From: Plicaturopsis crispa FD-325 SS-3
Lineage: Eukaryota > Basidiomycota > Agaricomycetes > Amylocorticiales > Amylocorticiaceae
Reading direction: 5' to 3'
Length of the DNA stretch: 64,000 nucleotides
NCBI GenBank assembly: GCA_000827205.1
Contig: KN832554.1
Span: 985,263 to 1,049,262 of the forward strand
The number at the start of each line of letters is the position of its first letter. Positions within the stretch are counted from its first letter, which is position 1. This document shows positions 21,692 through 31,900 of the stretch, in pieces. The position numbers and the translations under genes were made by a program. The notes below the pieces were generated by a model. The model saw nothing but the letters and a program-made list of their open reading frames with translations, did no database searches and was not told where the DNA came from.

Positions 21692-24610
21692 AGCGGATGG
21701 CACTTTCTCTCCGCAACTTCGCTCCGTGCCATTGCTGGCGCCAGTCGAACCGAGGACCTTTCCGGCCAGGGCACTCCACGTTTATGTTCGGTCTAGCTGA
21801 AACTTGTATTCTATATTCTGGTACTTTGCCACTCATTGTGAGCTATTGTCGATACTGAGTGTTCTATCTCTGTGCAATATGAACGAAAATCGTATCCTCA
21901 TTGTCCGTGTCAAGTGAACAATCAATGCTTGTGTTTGTAATAAATGATACCACGTTTCTTTCATGCTGCTACATCGAGTATGATTCATGTACGTGTTATT
22001 CATTGATGCAACTCGGGTTCCTCATCCATACCTTTGAAAAAGTTCTCAGGTTGGTCCCCCGATAGCTCTATACAATTTGAATCCGTGTGTTTGTGTGACT
22101 CGACAAAACGGCACCAGTATAGCTCGAACGCGAAGGTGGAAGCACTGCTGTAACCTCGGAGAGTTGACTTTCGAGATATAAAGGCACAGATCAGAGACCA
22201 AACGCCAGGAAAAGGGTAATGACCGATGAGCAACAACGGATGAAACCTGGTATGGCCTGAGCAGCCTTCCCTAGGTTCCGTCGGGGCTGCCTAGGCCAAG
22301 GTGTGACGTTAAACGAGAAGGTTCTCGTGAGAGGCGTACGCGTCTTCAACGAGACGGCGGAGGCAAAGCGAGCGCCGAAGGCCGCTGTCATCCACGGGTG
22401 TTCCGATGAATGGGCCTTGAGGTATTTGCACGCAGTAGCATGCGGTGGGCTACCAAATCCGACGGGCGAAGAAATGGGGGCAATTCGGTTGGTCCTTCTG
22501 TGTAAGCACACAGATGAACAAAGCGTGCCTTTCTGCAGGCCCAATGCAACGTGAGATACAGCCATACAACATAATGAAAGACCTCACAGGAAAGCCGAAG
22601 GCCCCGACTGGCCCCGTTGCGAAGTCTAAAATGCAAATGTTTCCATTTGCGCCTGAAACAGGTCCTATGTAGCAAAACTCAGCGAGCCTGCGCGAGCATA
22701 TAGTTGACAGCGCAACGCCAGCCGTTGCGGAGACGCCAGCAGCTATCGTGCGATGAGGTGATGACCAGCAGGGAGCAGGAGAGTAATCGGTCAGACTTCA
22801 AGACAGGAGAACGCCGTCGAGGGTTCTGCTTCAGTCCTCAGTGATCATGGGGCACATGGCATTGGCAAATCGTAGCTGGTCGAGGGGATAAATCGAGGCC
22901 AAACTGGGCCGCTTGGCCGGTAGACCTGTATGGCGAGTCGAAGAAAAGCGCACTGTCCCAGATGGATGGATGTGAGCAAAACGACACCGTTAGAATATTC
23001 CACGAGACTGGCTGACTCACGATATCGTCGTCTTTGGAGTTCCGTGCTCCATTCGAGGCTAAAGCGGCTCACATAAAGGGTAGCTTTCCATGAAGGCGCG
23101 AGAACATCACGAAAGGCCGATCCTAACCCTCCTCTAACTGGTACTATTGAAAGCGGAAGGTCTTGGACGGTGAGGCGGCTAGTGGGTGTTCGAGTGCTCG
23201 AACACACGGTCTGCGGGGCGCTTCGCACCATGGCAGACGCGTAAGCAAGCCCTATGTTGCGCCTAGCTTGCCTCTTCAATGGACATTGGATACTAGCTGG
23301 GTGATAGCCTTGACTGATATATGCAGCATACTGGAAGCTTGTGAACGTTCCTCCCGTTCATTAGACATTAGAGGGAAGACGCAGCGTACCTGCATTCAAG
23401 GCGGCCCGGAGCCGCGTGCTCAATGCTTCATTGAATTCCTTCAGGCCGACACGGTCACCGAGGTGAATATGGCTAATCTTCATCTCCGGTGTTCCTGTGT
23501 GCTTAGTCCTGTCATTGATCGCTCCTTCTGTCTGGGCAAGTTCCACATGCCGACACAGCGCATGACTAGTGAGGCCAGACTGTTCGTAGTGGCCCCATTT
23601 CGCATGCCGAAACCGTTTGCGCAAGGGGGCTCGACGGGAACGCGTACGCCTGCGAGTAAGACGTGTGAGCAGCACCGAGGAGGTATTAAAGCCCGCTAAT
23701 CTGGAACGGATGCGCAAGCTACCTTCTCCCTCACCAGCGCGGGCTACGCAGCTATGTGTTACTTGCGCCAGTGAGCAATACGTTGTATCTCTGCCCGAAT
23801 AACGGATTTTGACTATGTTGACAGAGTCAGAAATGTTTATTCGAAGTAATGGGTTCACTGACATCAATTTGCCGCTCTACTCATCTTTGTTAGCAGATGC
23901 GGACACGGCATCACACTGGTGAGTGTGACAATTCAGTGTGGTAGCGAGCGATACGCTGACCATGAGTCCTCGCGTCATTTCCAGCCAGACGAAGAGGTTT
24001 GACGTTACGAGAACGATGTCGAATGATATTGAACACGTTTGCAGATAAAATGCGACCTCCGGAACTGCAAATTTAGTCCTGTGCATCCCAAGAACTGCGG
24101 CCCCCGATGCAGTCAGACTTGCTGGCAATAGTAAGCCCCTTCGTCGCTGAACAATATGACATTGGCTTAACTGTTCGAAGCCGCCAATTTCCACAGCAAT
24201 ATTGTGAGTCATTGATCACGCGCGGGGGTCAACAGATGGGTTAATAGGCATGCAGCACCCAAGATCGACAGATTGTGTCCAGATTGTGTTCGAAATGCAG
24301 CGTAGCGAGTCATGCCAGAGGGAAAGGGTGCTGTGGGGAAACATAGCTTTTAGCCGTCAATCTGTACGAGTGCCTGGATCCGAAGTATGAAAGACATGGA
24401 CAGTCATCATGGACGTGGTTTCAGAAGAAGAACTTCACTCAAAGGAGCCAAAAATTTATGAGAGTGGCCAGAATCCGCTCCCCAGCGCGCGAAGATGAGT
24501 TGAATAGATGATACAATATTACTAAAATACACACGAACGGGATAAACGCTGATTTCAAGCATACTGTCAGCAATGAGAACGTAGCTCAAATAAATCGAGA
24601 AACGCACGGC
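21692..24610. other. gene-poor region, no supported gene
   Basis: A 2.9-kb stretch unlike the rest of this compact window. Open frames are short and lie in all frames. Minus-strand frames at 22191-22565, 23361-23867 and 23877-24212 are the longest. The last has a hydrophobic run (AFYLQTCSISFDIVLVTSNL) but no family I recognise, and I could not join these into a convincing gene. I saw no terminal repeats or transposase motif. It may hold a decayed or lineage-specific gene, or long UTRs. Confidence 0.4.
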
Positions 24611-25086
24611 TCAGTCGTCGCCAATGTCATGCTTCTTCTTAAGCTGTGCCAATTCCTCTTCCCTACGTGCGAGATCTGCCTTGGCAGCAGCGGCATCCTG
24701 TTTTGCAGGCATATGATATAGGACAACTATATAGCGCTCTTGCAGATGGAATCCATTGAGGTGATCCAGTGCGTTTTTAGCCTTGATATGTTCAACATCA
24801 CGTCCGGTAAGCAGGAGTTCAAGCACACACTCACATCCATGACATCGTCAAATACAACAAACGCGGTCCCCTTTGTTTTCTGCTCGTTGCCAATACGCAC
24901 TTGTCGTATGCTCCCGTAGCGACCGAACAGGTCGTAAAGGTCCTCCCCTGTAATTTGGTAGTTCAGGTTCTTGACGAAAAGTATGCGGTTGGCGCCCGGT
25001 GGCAGTTTTGCTCCCTGTAAACGCACTTTCAGAAGGCATCCGTGCAGCATGAAGCGCGTACATACCGTTGGCCTAGCAAGAGACAT
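24611..25086 (-). CDS. SF3B6: Splicing factor 3B subunit 6 (SF3b14/p14)
   Basis: Small RRM protein of the U2 snRNP SF3b complex that sits close to the branch-point adenosine. Three exons give MSLARPTGAKLPPGANRILF, VKNLNYQITGEDLYDLFGRY (RNP2-bearing first half of the RRM), GTAFVVFDDVMDAKNALDHL (RNP1 region) and NGFHLQERYIVVLYHMPAKQ, ending KKKHDIGDD. Start ATG at 25084-25086; introns are about 25016-25065 and 24783-24833, both GT-AG. The predicted ~124 residues equal the human protein. The C-terminal AKADLARREEELAQLKKKH is a short coiled coil typical of the family. Confidence 0.93.
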
Positions 25087-26457
25087 GACCACCAGATGAA
25101 ATCTAGCTGACTCACAAGTAGACTGACAGTGAAAGCGCTATGTGAGGCTTAAGCCACACGCCGGCGGCGGCGCAACGGGTTGTGGCGGTGCAGAAATTGA
25201 ACGCGTGGCTGGATGCGGCCTGAGAGCCCCTGTCTGTGCGACGCCGGTCAGCGTTCTCTTTTGCAACTTGTTCAAGATCTCTTCACAACCAAACAGCTGC
25301 CTCCGAGAACTGCACTCAAAAATCGTCTACAAGATTCTGACTCTGACAGTCACATTACTGAACGAAAGGCCTAGTTTCACAGGTGTCTACGTCCGTCCCA
25401 CCAGTGCCAGTGGTCACCTCGGGATCGCCAAGACAGTACCACACATGCCAGGAATCCTGCACAGTACGCAAGGGCAACCCAGCGGTCAGATTTACGCAAA
25501 TCGACGTTGCTGATGGATATATGCTTTCTGTTGAGTCAAAACCGCATAGCGTTGACGCTTGCTTATGTATGCATTTGGTGCGCATCGTGCCATCCAGGCT
25601 CAAGATCGAAACTGCCGCTAGCTATACCGCGACGACTCCCTCGGTCATTTATTGCTCTCAGGATGTTGCGGCCCGCTGTCCAAAGTATCAGGGCCGTGGG
25701 TGACGTTGGAAACATTAAGGTCGGTACCCTCCTTTCCTAAGCCCATTCCTAGATGCTTATCGCATCTCTAATTTTAGTTGCCACCGTTGAAACATCCTGA
25801 GCTTGCGTGGGTAGAATCAACCTCGCGATGTGTACGCCCAATCTCATCTTCTCTCCGCTTGCTCTCCGCTCTCGAAATTCTGGCTGCGCACAGACGCTAC
25901 CTTGGTTCCAGACCCTTAAACCCTGCTCTGTCCTAGCTATCTCTGGGTTCGTGTGAGAGAGAAGTGTGCCTACCGTCGCGGTCTATGCTGAATGATCAGG
26001 AGCAAATACTTCAAGAGGCAAGCCTAGCTCGATGTCCGCTAGACCATCTACCATTCGTATCAGCGACCTGTCGGACAACGTTTTTCGTAAACTCTGGACG
26101 TATTCCCCCGGGCCCTCGACCGCTCGACGGTGATTGCTGTTAACCCCCCGACCTGATTCCATGTCGTCCGAGGCTCTGAGCACCCCGGCGTTACTCTGCT
26201 ACTACTTGAGGCAACCGATGTGTTCGCTGAATATTCTTCATAGGGCTTAGAGGCTCCCCCTTGGCGCTCCGTAATATCATTGCCCCACATAACATTGCCA
26301 ATGCCATAATTTCCGCTCGTCGTTAGTATTGCTTCCACGCTGTCCGGAGACAAATCACGTCGTGATCGGCAAGAGCACTTATTACTATACAAGGGATCCG
26401 AGAAGGTCCAGCGAATTCTTCTCAGTTCCGCGGACCCTCCTTGCTTTGAATTATTAC
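25087..26457. other. intergenic region, no supported gene
   Basis: About 1.4 kb between SF3B6 and the next plus-strand gene. Open frames at 25383-25703 (+) and 25355-25603 (-) overlap each other and show no recognised motif. The 3' end probably contains the promoter of the following gene. Confidence 0.4.
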
Positions 26458-28103
26458 ATGGCATCATCTCCTGGCGGACCTAGCGTGAGGTCGACCGCGC
26501 CCGCCGCAAGCACAAGTACTCCTGCTCCAGATGTATCCGAGGTCATATCAGAGGTACACTCGTTTTACTATGCGATGTTCTCCGTAGCAGTACGATCCTG
26601 ATCAGACGCGTTCCGGCTGCAGTTGAACATCCTCGTTGGCAGCGTCAGCCGTATCCACCGCTGGATTGAGGATTTTGCCCGGCATTCCGAACATGCCAGA
26701 GCCAGTGAGACGGCTGCTGCAACAGCCAACGAGTTGCGGGTGCTCATAGACGAGAACCGGGGACTGCAGCGGTCCGCTGAGATGGCCGTTGCCGCGCGCG
26801 ACGCCGCGTTCAGCAAGCTCAGCCACGCCCGCCGCGTCATACGCGACTTGCTGGACGAGCAGGAAAGGGTACGATCATGTTCTTGTATTTCTCCAGTCCG
26901 TCGATTTGCTACCCGGTACAATTTGAACATAGATGGACAACTTAAATGGCAGCGGGGCGCATGCTGTAAGCCCCGACGTCCAGCCTCGTACCGCTCAGCA
27001 GCGGGCCCATGAGCTCTCGGAGCTATTGACGCCAGGTAGCGAGGAACCACCCGAGCGAACAGAAAGCAGCGACGAAACCGTCCGTCTCGGAGGCTCTCAA
27101 CGCGCTACGACGCGTCCCACTGTCCCTATCTACTCACCCGTCGCGGGTCCATCGGCTCCGCGCGGACAAATTGTCGAAAGAAGCCCGCCTGATGTCGGTG
27201 GACGTCGTGAATCGGGTACTTCACCGTCGGCAGGCGCGTCACCTGGGCAGACTTCAGGATCTCCGCGCCAAGATCGCCCAGAGCGCCAGGATTGGAACCT
27301 ACAATATGGGAAGCCCCCTCGTTCAGCGCATGTTTCGGGCCCCATCAAATGGAGTGATTTGCAGCGCCGAGCGGGCGTTGACGCTGACACGGTGAGGAAT
27401 GCTGCAATTATCCGCAGGACAATTTGCTTACTGGCGACTGTATGACTTTGCAGGTAGCTTCGTTAGAAAGGCAAGTGACGGTAAACCCTGTGTGCGACGT
27501 GGTAGTTGCTCACTCAACCGTTTGTGCAGCATAATCCTTGAAACCGGGTTGGGCCTGCGCCTGCATATCGCCCGCGACGCGGCATTCATATATGACCCCA
27601 TAGTGCTTGACTCCCGCTCTAAACCAGAGGCATACCTAGTCGACTGGGGTAGGCACGAAGATAATAGTGCAATTGAACGGCACATCAAGGAGCGCGGCGC
27701 AGGCCGCACGCTGCGCACCTATTTCTATCCGGCTGAGAAGGTCAGTTGGCGATTGACACGTTGCTCCCCACGGTTGCACGGCTAAGACTTTCGACGACAG
27801 GGACGGTGGTACCACATCGGCGCATTCAAATGGGACGTCCCAGCGGTTGATATGAAGTGGGCTTCGTGGTCGGCATTGGGCACGGATGTAGGCATTTCTC
27901 GGATGTTCAGGCGTGATGTTTGCTGATGCTCTAGGCCAAATTAGTCCAAGAAGAGAGTGAAGGCCAAGCTGGAAGCGCGTTGTAAGGGGAGTATCACCGA
28001 AAACGAGATTGGGCGGATGCTGGACGACGGGGTATTGGAGCAGCTCTGCGTCAAAATCACCGCGGTCTCGAAATCGAGAAACGTGGATTCGGGCCAAGCA
28101 TAG
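26458..28103 (+). CDS. coiled-coil protein with a basidiomycete-type C-terminal domain (possibly DUF6697-like)
   Basis: Unrecognised function. The N-terminus MASSPGGPSVRSTAPAASTS is disordered. The second exon, spliced from VISE to LNILVGSVSRIHRW, is a long Ala/Glu/Arg coiled coil ending RRVIRDLLDEQER. A third exon (26933 on) is a disordered Pro/Ser/Arg linker, followed by WSDLQRRAGVDADT. The C-terminal globular part reads ILETGLGLRLHIARDAAFIY, PEAYLVDWGRHEDNSAIERH, GRTLRTYFYPAEKGRWYHIG, AFKWDVPAVDMKWASW, then KGSITENEIGRMLDDGVLEQ-LCVKITAVS, ending at TAG 28101-28103. The pattern 'text, then W-Y-h-G' recalls the mushroom-specific DUF6697, but I cannot confirm this. A 17-nt exon (27454-27470) followed by a GC-AG intron is needed to keep the frame. 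Confidence 0.65.
27454..27470 (+). other. 17-nt micro-exon followed by a GC-AG intron (27471-27529)
   Basis: The exon encodes VASLE plus two bases, between a TTTGCAG acceptor and an AG/GCAAGT donor. The GC donor makes the next codon AGC and opens IILETGLGLRLH. The GTGACG two bases downstream gives the wrong phase. Confidence 0.6.
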
Positions 28104-28325
28104 GGCAAGGCTAGGGCAGCAGCGCACGCGTACGGGCGTGTGCCCGGTGGATTTGCGGTCGTATTTCTTCACATTGGATAAGTCACTTCATGATACCCGC
28201 ATACACCAAAAATAAATTTCATTCGGTCTGGACGGGCGGGTGTCAGGAGCACAGTAGTAGAGGTGAATAATATCAGACGGATGTGCAGGAGATGGCGACT
28301 ACACACCTGTGTGAATCTAAGCCCG
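28104..28325. other. short convergent intergenic region
   Basis: A 222-bp spacer between two 3' ends. Nothing beyond probable 3' UTRs is seen. Confidence 0.5.
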
Positions 28326-28730
28326 TCACCACTTCCGCTTCATCAAGCGTTCAACAGCTTTGCATTCCCCCTTGCCTCTAACGCATAACACGGTGCCCGC
28401 ATCATCATCGTCACCGTCTGGAACCACGCATTTAATATCTTCGACGCTCGGACATCCACAATCGACGGGTTTCGGGACACAAGCAAGTGTGGTTGGGCAC
28501 AGGTACTGAGAACATTGCACTGAAGTACTGGTCAGCGCTGGAGTTCACGACAGATAATCGCGTTCACCTTGGTCGGCGTGAGCGGCCCACTGCGATGAGC
28601 CCGAAGGTTGATGCTGCTGCTGTTGTTGCTGGCCCTGGTGATGGAACATTTGCTCGAAGAAGTTGAACTGAGCAGACACCAGAGACACGAATGAAAAGGC
28701 GAGCAGCAGTAACAATGTTCGTTGAAACAT
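28326..28730 (-). CDS. LCL2: LCL2-like secreted/ER protein (long chronological lifespan protein 2)
   Basis: Small secretory-pathway protein of the fungal Lcl2 family, linked in yeast to lifespan and ER-associated degradation; its biochemical role is unknown. The start [20 protein letters not shown] is a clean signal peptide with cleavage expected before [12 protein letters not shown] glutamine run follows (QQQQQHQ), then [40 protein letters not shown] and [20 protein letters not shown]. The C-x4-C-x5-C and C-x-C spacing matches the family. One GT-AG intron lies at about 28521-28566. ATG at 28728-28730, TGA at 28326-28328, about 119 residues. The gene is divergent from RPA1. Confidence 0.9.
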
Positions 28731-28971
28731 AGCGGCAACGTCGCGGTACAAGTTGAAGGAGGTAAACTCGATCCGTGGCGCGTGTCCGGGGATCATGAAA
28801 GCCACGTGGTCGAAAAAATATGCGGACCCACCGTCCGCGATCGCTAAAGACTTGTAATTTACTCCCTGAACTTGCTCGAAAGCGTCGGCAAACTTGCTTT
28901 AGACCGATACACTCTCCCTTTTCCGGTGCAGCGCGGTCGTGCGCAAAGAGATCTATGCTCAGCGCGTCGCC
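28731..28971. promoter_or_regulatory. divergent promoter LCL2 / RPA1
   Basis: A 241-bp gap between two opposed start codons. No defined element was recognised. Confidence 0.5.
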
Positions 28972-31900
28972 ATGAATATCTCTCATTCCGTTCCATCGAC
29001 GGTCTCCAGCATCTCGTTTTCGTTTCTATCTACCGAGGACATCCGCCGAATATCTGTGAAGCAAATCGTGAACCCAGTTCTTCTGGACGATCTGAACAGA
29101 CCGAATATCGGAGGTCTGTACGACCCAGAACTTGGTCCTAGCGATAGACAGGACATGTGAGTTCATTTCACCTCCAGGATAACTTGTTCTGAACATATTG
29201 GTAGCTGCGCGACATGCCGTCTCACGTACTACACTTGCCCGGGCCATTTCGGTCACATCGAGCTCCCTGCACCGGTGTTTCACCCGCTATTTATCGTGAA
29301 CATGTTTAACATCCTGCGCGCGACCTGCATGTACTGTCATCGGTTTAAAATGGAGAGATCCGTGGTGCGTAATGTTTCCTCATCTTGCAAGATTCGTGCC
29401 GATTCTTTGAGCCCAGCTGTCCAAATTCATTGCCAAATTTCGGTTGCTCGAGCACGGTCTTTTGGACGCGGCGCAGACGTTGGACGACATGCAGCGCAGA
29501 GTTTACAACCACAAGGGCGACGCAGATTCGGACAACGAAGCCGTTGACGAGACGGTGACTGCATGGGAGCAAAGGCTCCATCTCTACGTTGCCCTGCAAC
29601 TTTCACGAGCGTCCGGCAGCAAACGCGATCACTACAAGGATACCCTCGTCTACCAAGCACGGAAGGACCTCATCATAGATTTCCTGAAGGCAGCACTTCA
29701 GAAAAAATGCCACAACGATGACTGCGGCGCGTGAGTGCTTCATGTATGCGATGTTTATACTCACCTAACACAATGATAGGCACGCTTTCACTTTCCGCAA
29801 GGAGGGCCACACGAAAATCATCGAATACGAGTTGCCTCGGAAAATGAAAGACCAAAATAAGATGCGCGGTATTAGGCGACCGGATGTCCTTCTGACCTCG
29901 CAGGCTCCAAACGGTCGCGCAGAAGATGGCGAGGACTCCGATATCGAGATGTCCGACGCAGAACCTGCAGGAGAAAACACGTTTTCTGACGACGAATCCG
30001 ACGAGCCCCTCGCGAAGCCTGCCGTCGAGAAGGTCGCACGAGCAGCAAACGGCAAAGTCAAGGGCGCGCGGGGACGCAACGAGCGTGTCGTAGCGCCAGA
30101 AGAATGCCGCGCCCATCTGCGGCGGCTGTTCAAAAACGAGAGCGTTATGTGCTCACTACTCTTCGGGCGGCACGGGCCGTTCTCGGCACTCTCGCGCGAC
30201 GGATTCTCGTGGGCCTCTGCGGATATGTTCTTCATGGACGTCGTGCCCGTCTCGCCGACGCGCTTCCGGCCGCCTGCGAAGATGGGCGAAACGCTCTTCG
30301 AGCATCCGCAAAATGAACTGTTGTCGAAGGTCTTGCGAACATCGTACCGTCTTCGTGACCTCAACAGCGAATTGCGGGAGGCATCTGTGAAGAGGGCTGA
30401 CATGGACGACGTCGCGCGAAGGCGAATATTGGGCTTGCTGCTTGAGGCGCTCGTGCAACTGCAGGTTGATGTGAACAGCTTTATCGACAGCAGCAAAAAC
30501 CCAGCACCCATGCGGCAAGGAAAACTTCCTCCTGCAGGTGTGAAACAGGGCTTGGAGAAGAAGGAGGGTCTGTTCCGGAAACACATGATGGTGCGTCTAC
30601 CTTCTGTTCCTCAGACGTTCAGGACCGGAACCGTTTTATATTTTAGGGAAAACGTGTCAATTACGCCGCGCGATCAGTCATCTCGCCAGATGTTAACATT
30701 GAGCCCAACGAAATTGGCATACCACCTGTTTTTGCTCGCAAGCTCACGTACCCCGAACCCGTCACGCCTGCTAACTTCCACAAGCTTCGTCAATGGGTCA
30801 TCGCTGGCCCTAGAGGCTACCCCGGGGCTACGATGGTAGAGTCGGAAGATGGTCACCAACAGTCACTCGTGAGGCTCCCTTTTGCGTACCTCGACGTGAT
30901 GCTTATACGGAACCTTAGGATAACATGACTGTCGAGCAACGGACGGCCATCGCCAACCAGCTGCTTACACCACAAGACGGTGAGAGAATCACTGTCGGCA
31001 GACGTGGGCTTTACACGCGTACAACGGCGGTCAACAAGAAGGTGTACCGTCATCTGCAAAATGGGGACCTCCTCATTCTGAATCGACAACCAACTCTGCA
31101 TAAGGCTAGTATGATGGCGCATAAAGCGCGGGTATTGGAGGGGGAGAAAACAATTCGAATGCACTATGCGAATTGGTTGGTGACCCAGTTTTTGCGCACT
31201 TGCTCATACACTAATCCCGGTTAATCCACAGTAACTCATATAACGGTAATACCTGCTGCTTTGCCTCCGTTCAAGCTACTGACTTTGTTTCTTTGCCTTT
31301 CAGCCGATTTTGATGGTGATGGTGCGTAAACTCTTGTCTTTTATTTTCGATGATTGTTTACCCTGTCCGTCTATGTAGAGATGAACATACATTTTCCTCG
31401 TAAGCACTAGCTTTTTTCATTGGTAGCTTTGACAAGTATTGATCGATATGAAATTACAGAAAACCAGGTCGCCCGTGCTGAAGCCAAGTTCATTGCGAAC
31501 ACAGACAACCAGTATCTGACTACGACATCTGGCAAGCCATTACGTGGTTTGATCCAGGATCACGTCGTCGCCGGTGTCTGGATGACCTGTCAAGATGCGT
31601 TCTTCACTCGGGAAGAGTACTTTCAGCTACTGTACGGCTCTATACGCCCCGAAGACGACTCCTCGTGCCAAAGCGGACGCTTAGTAACATTGCCCCCTAC
31701 GATATGGAAACCGCAACCACTCTGGACGGGAAAGCAGATTGTAAGACCCTATGGCTCTGCTATTGACTTTTCTAATGCGTTCCACAGATATCTACCGTGC
31801 TGAAGAATGTGACCCCATTAGAGGCAAGCGGACTCAATTTGGACTCGAAAGCCAAAGTCCCCGGGAATCTTTGGGGCAACGACTCGAAGGAGGACAAAGT

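Noticed and set aside
22191-24212. Possible minus-strand multi-exon membrane-protein gene
   Set aside because: Only one hydrophobic run is visible, no family motif, and no consistent set of splice sites could be found.
25355-25703. Overlapping Cys-containing short frames on both strands, considered as a small secreted protein
   Set aside because: No signal peptide, no credible start, and both strands are equally open; likely chance.
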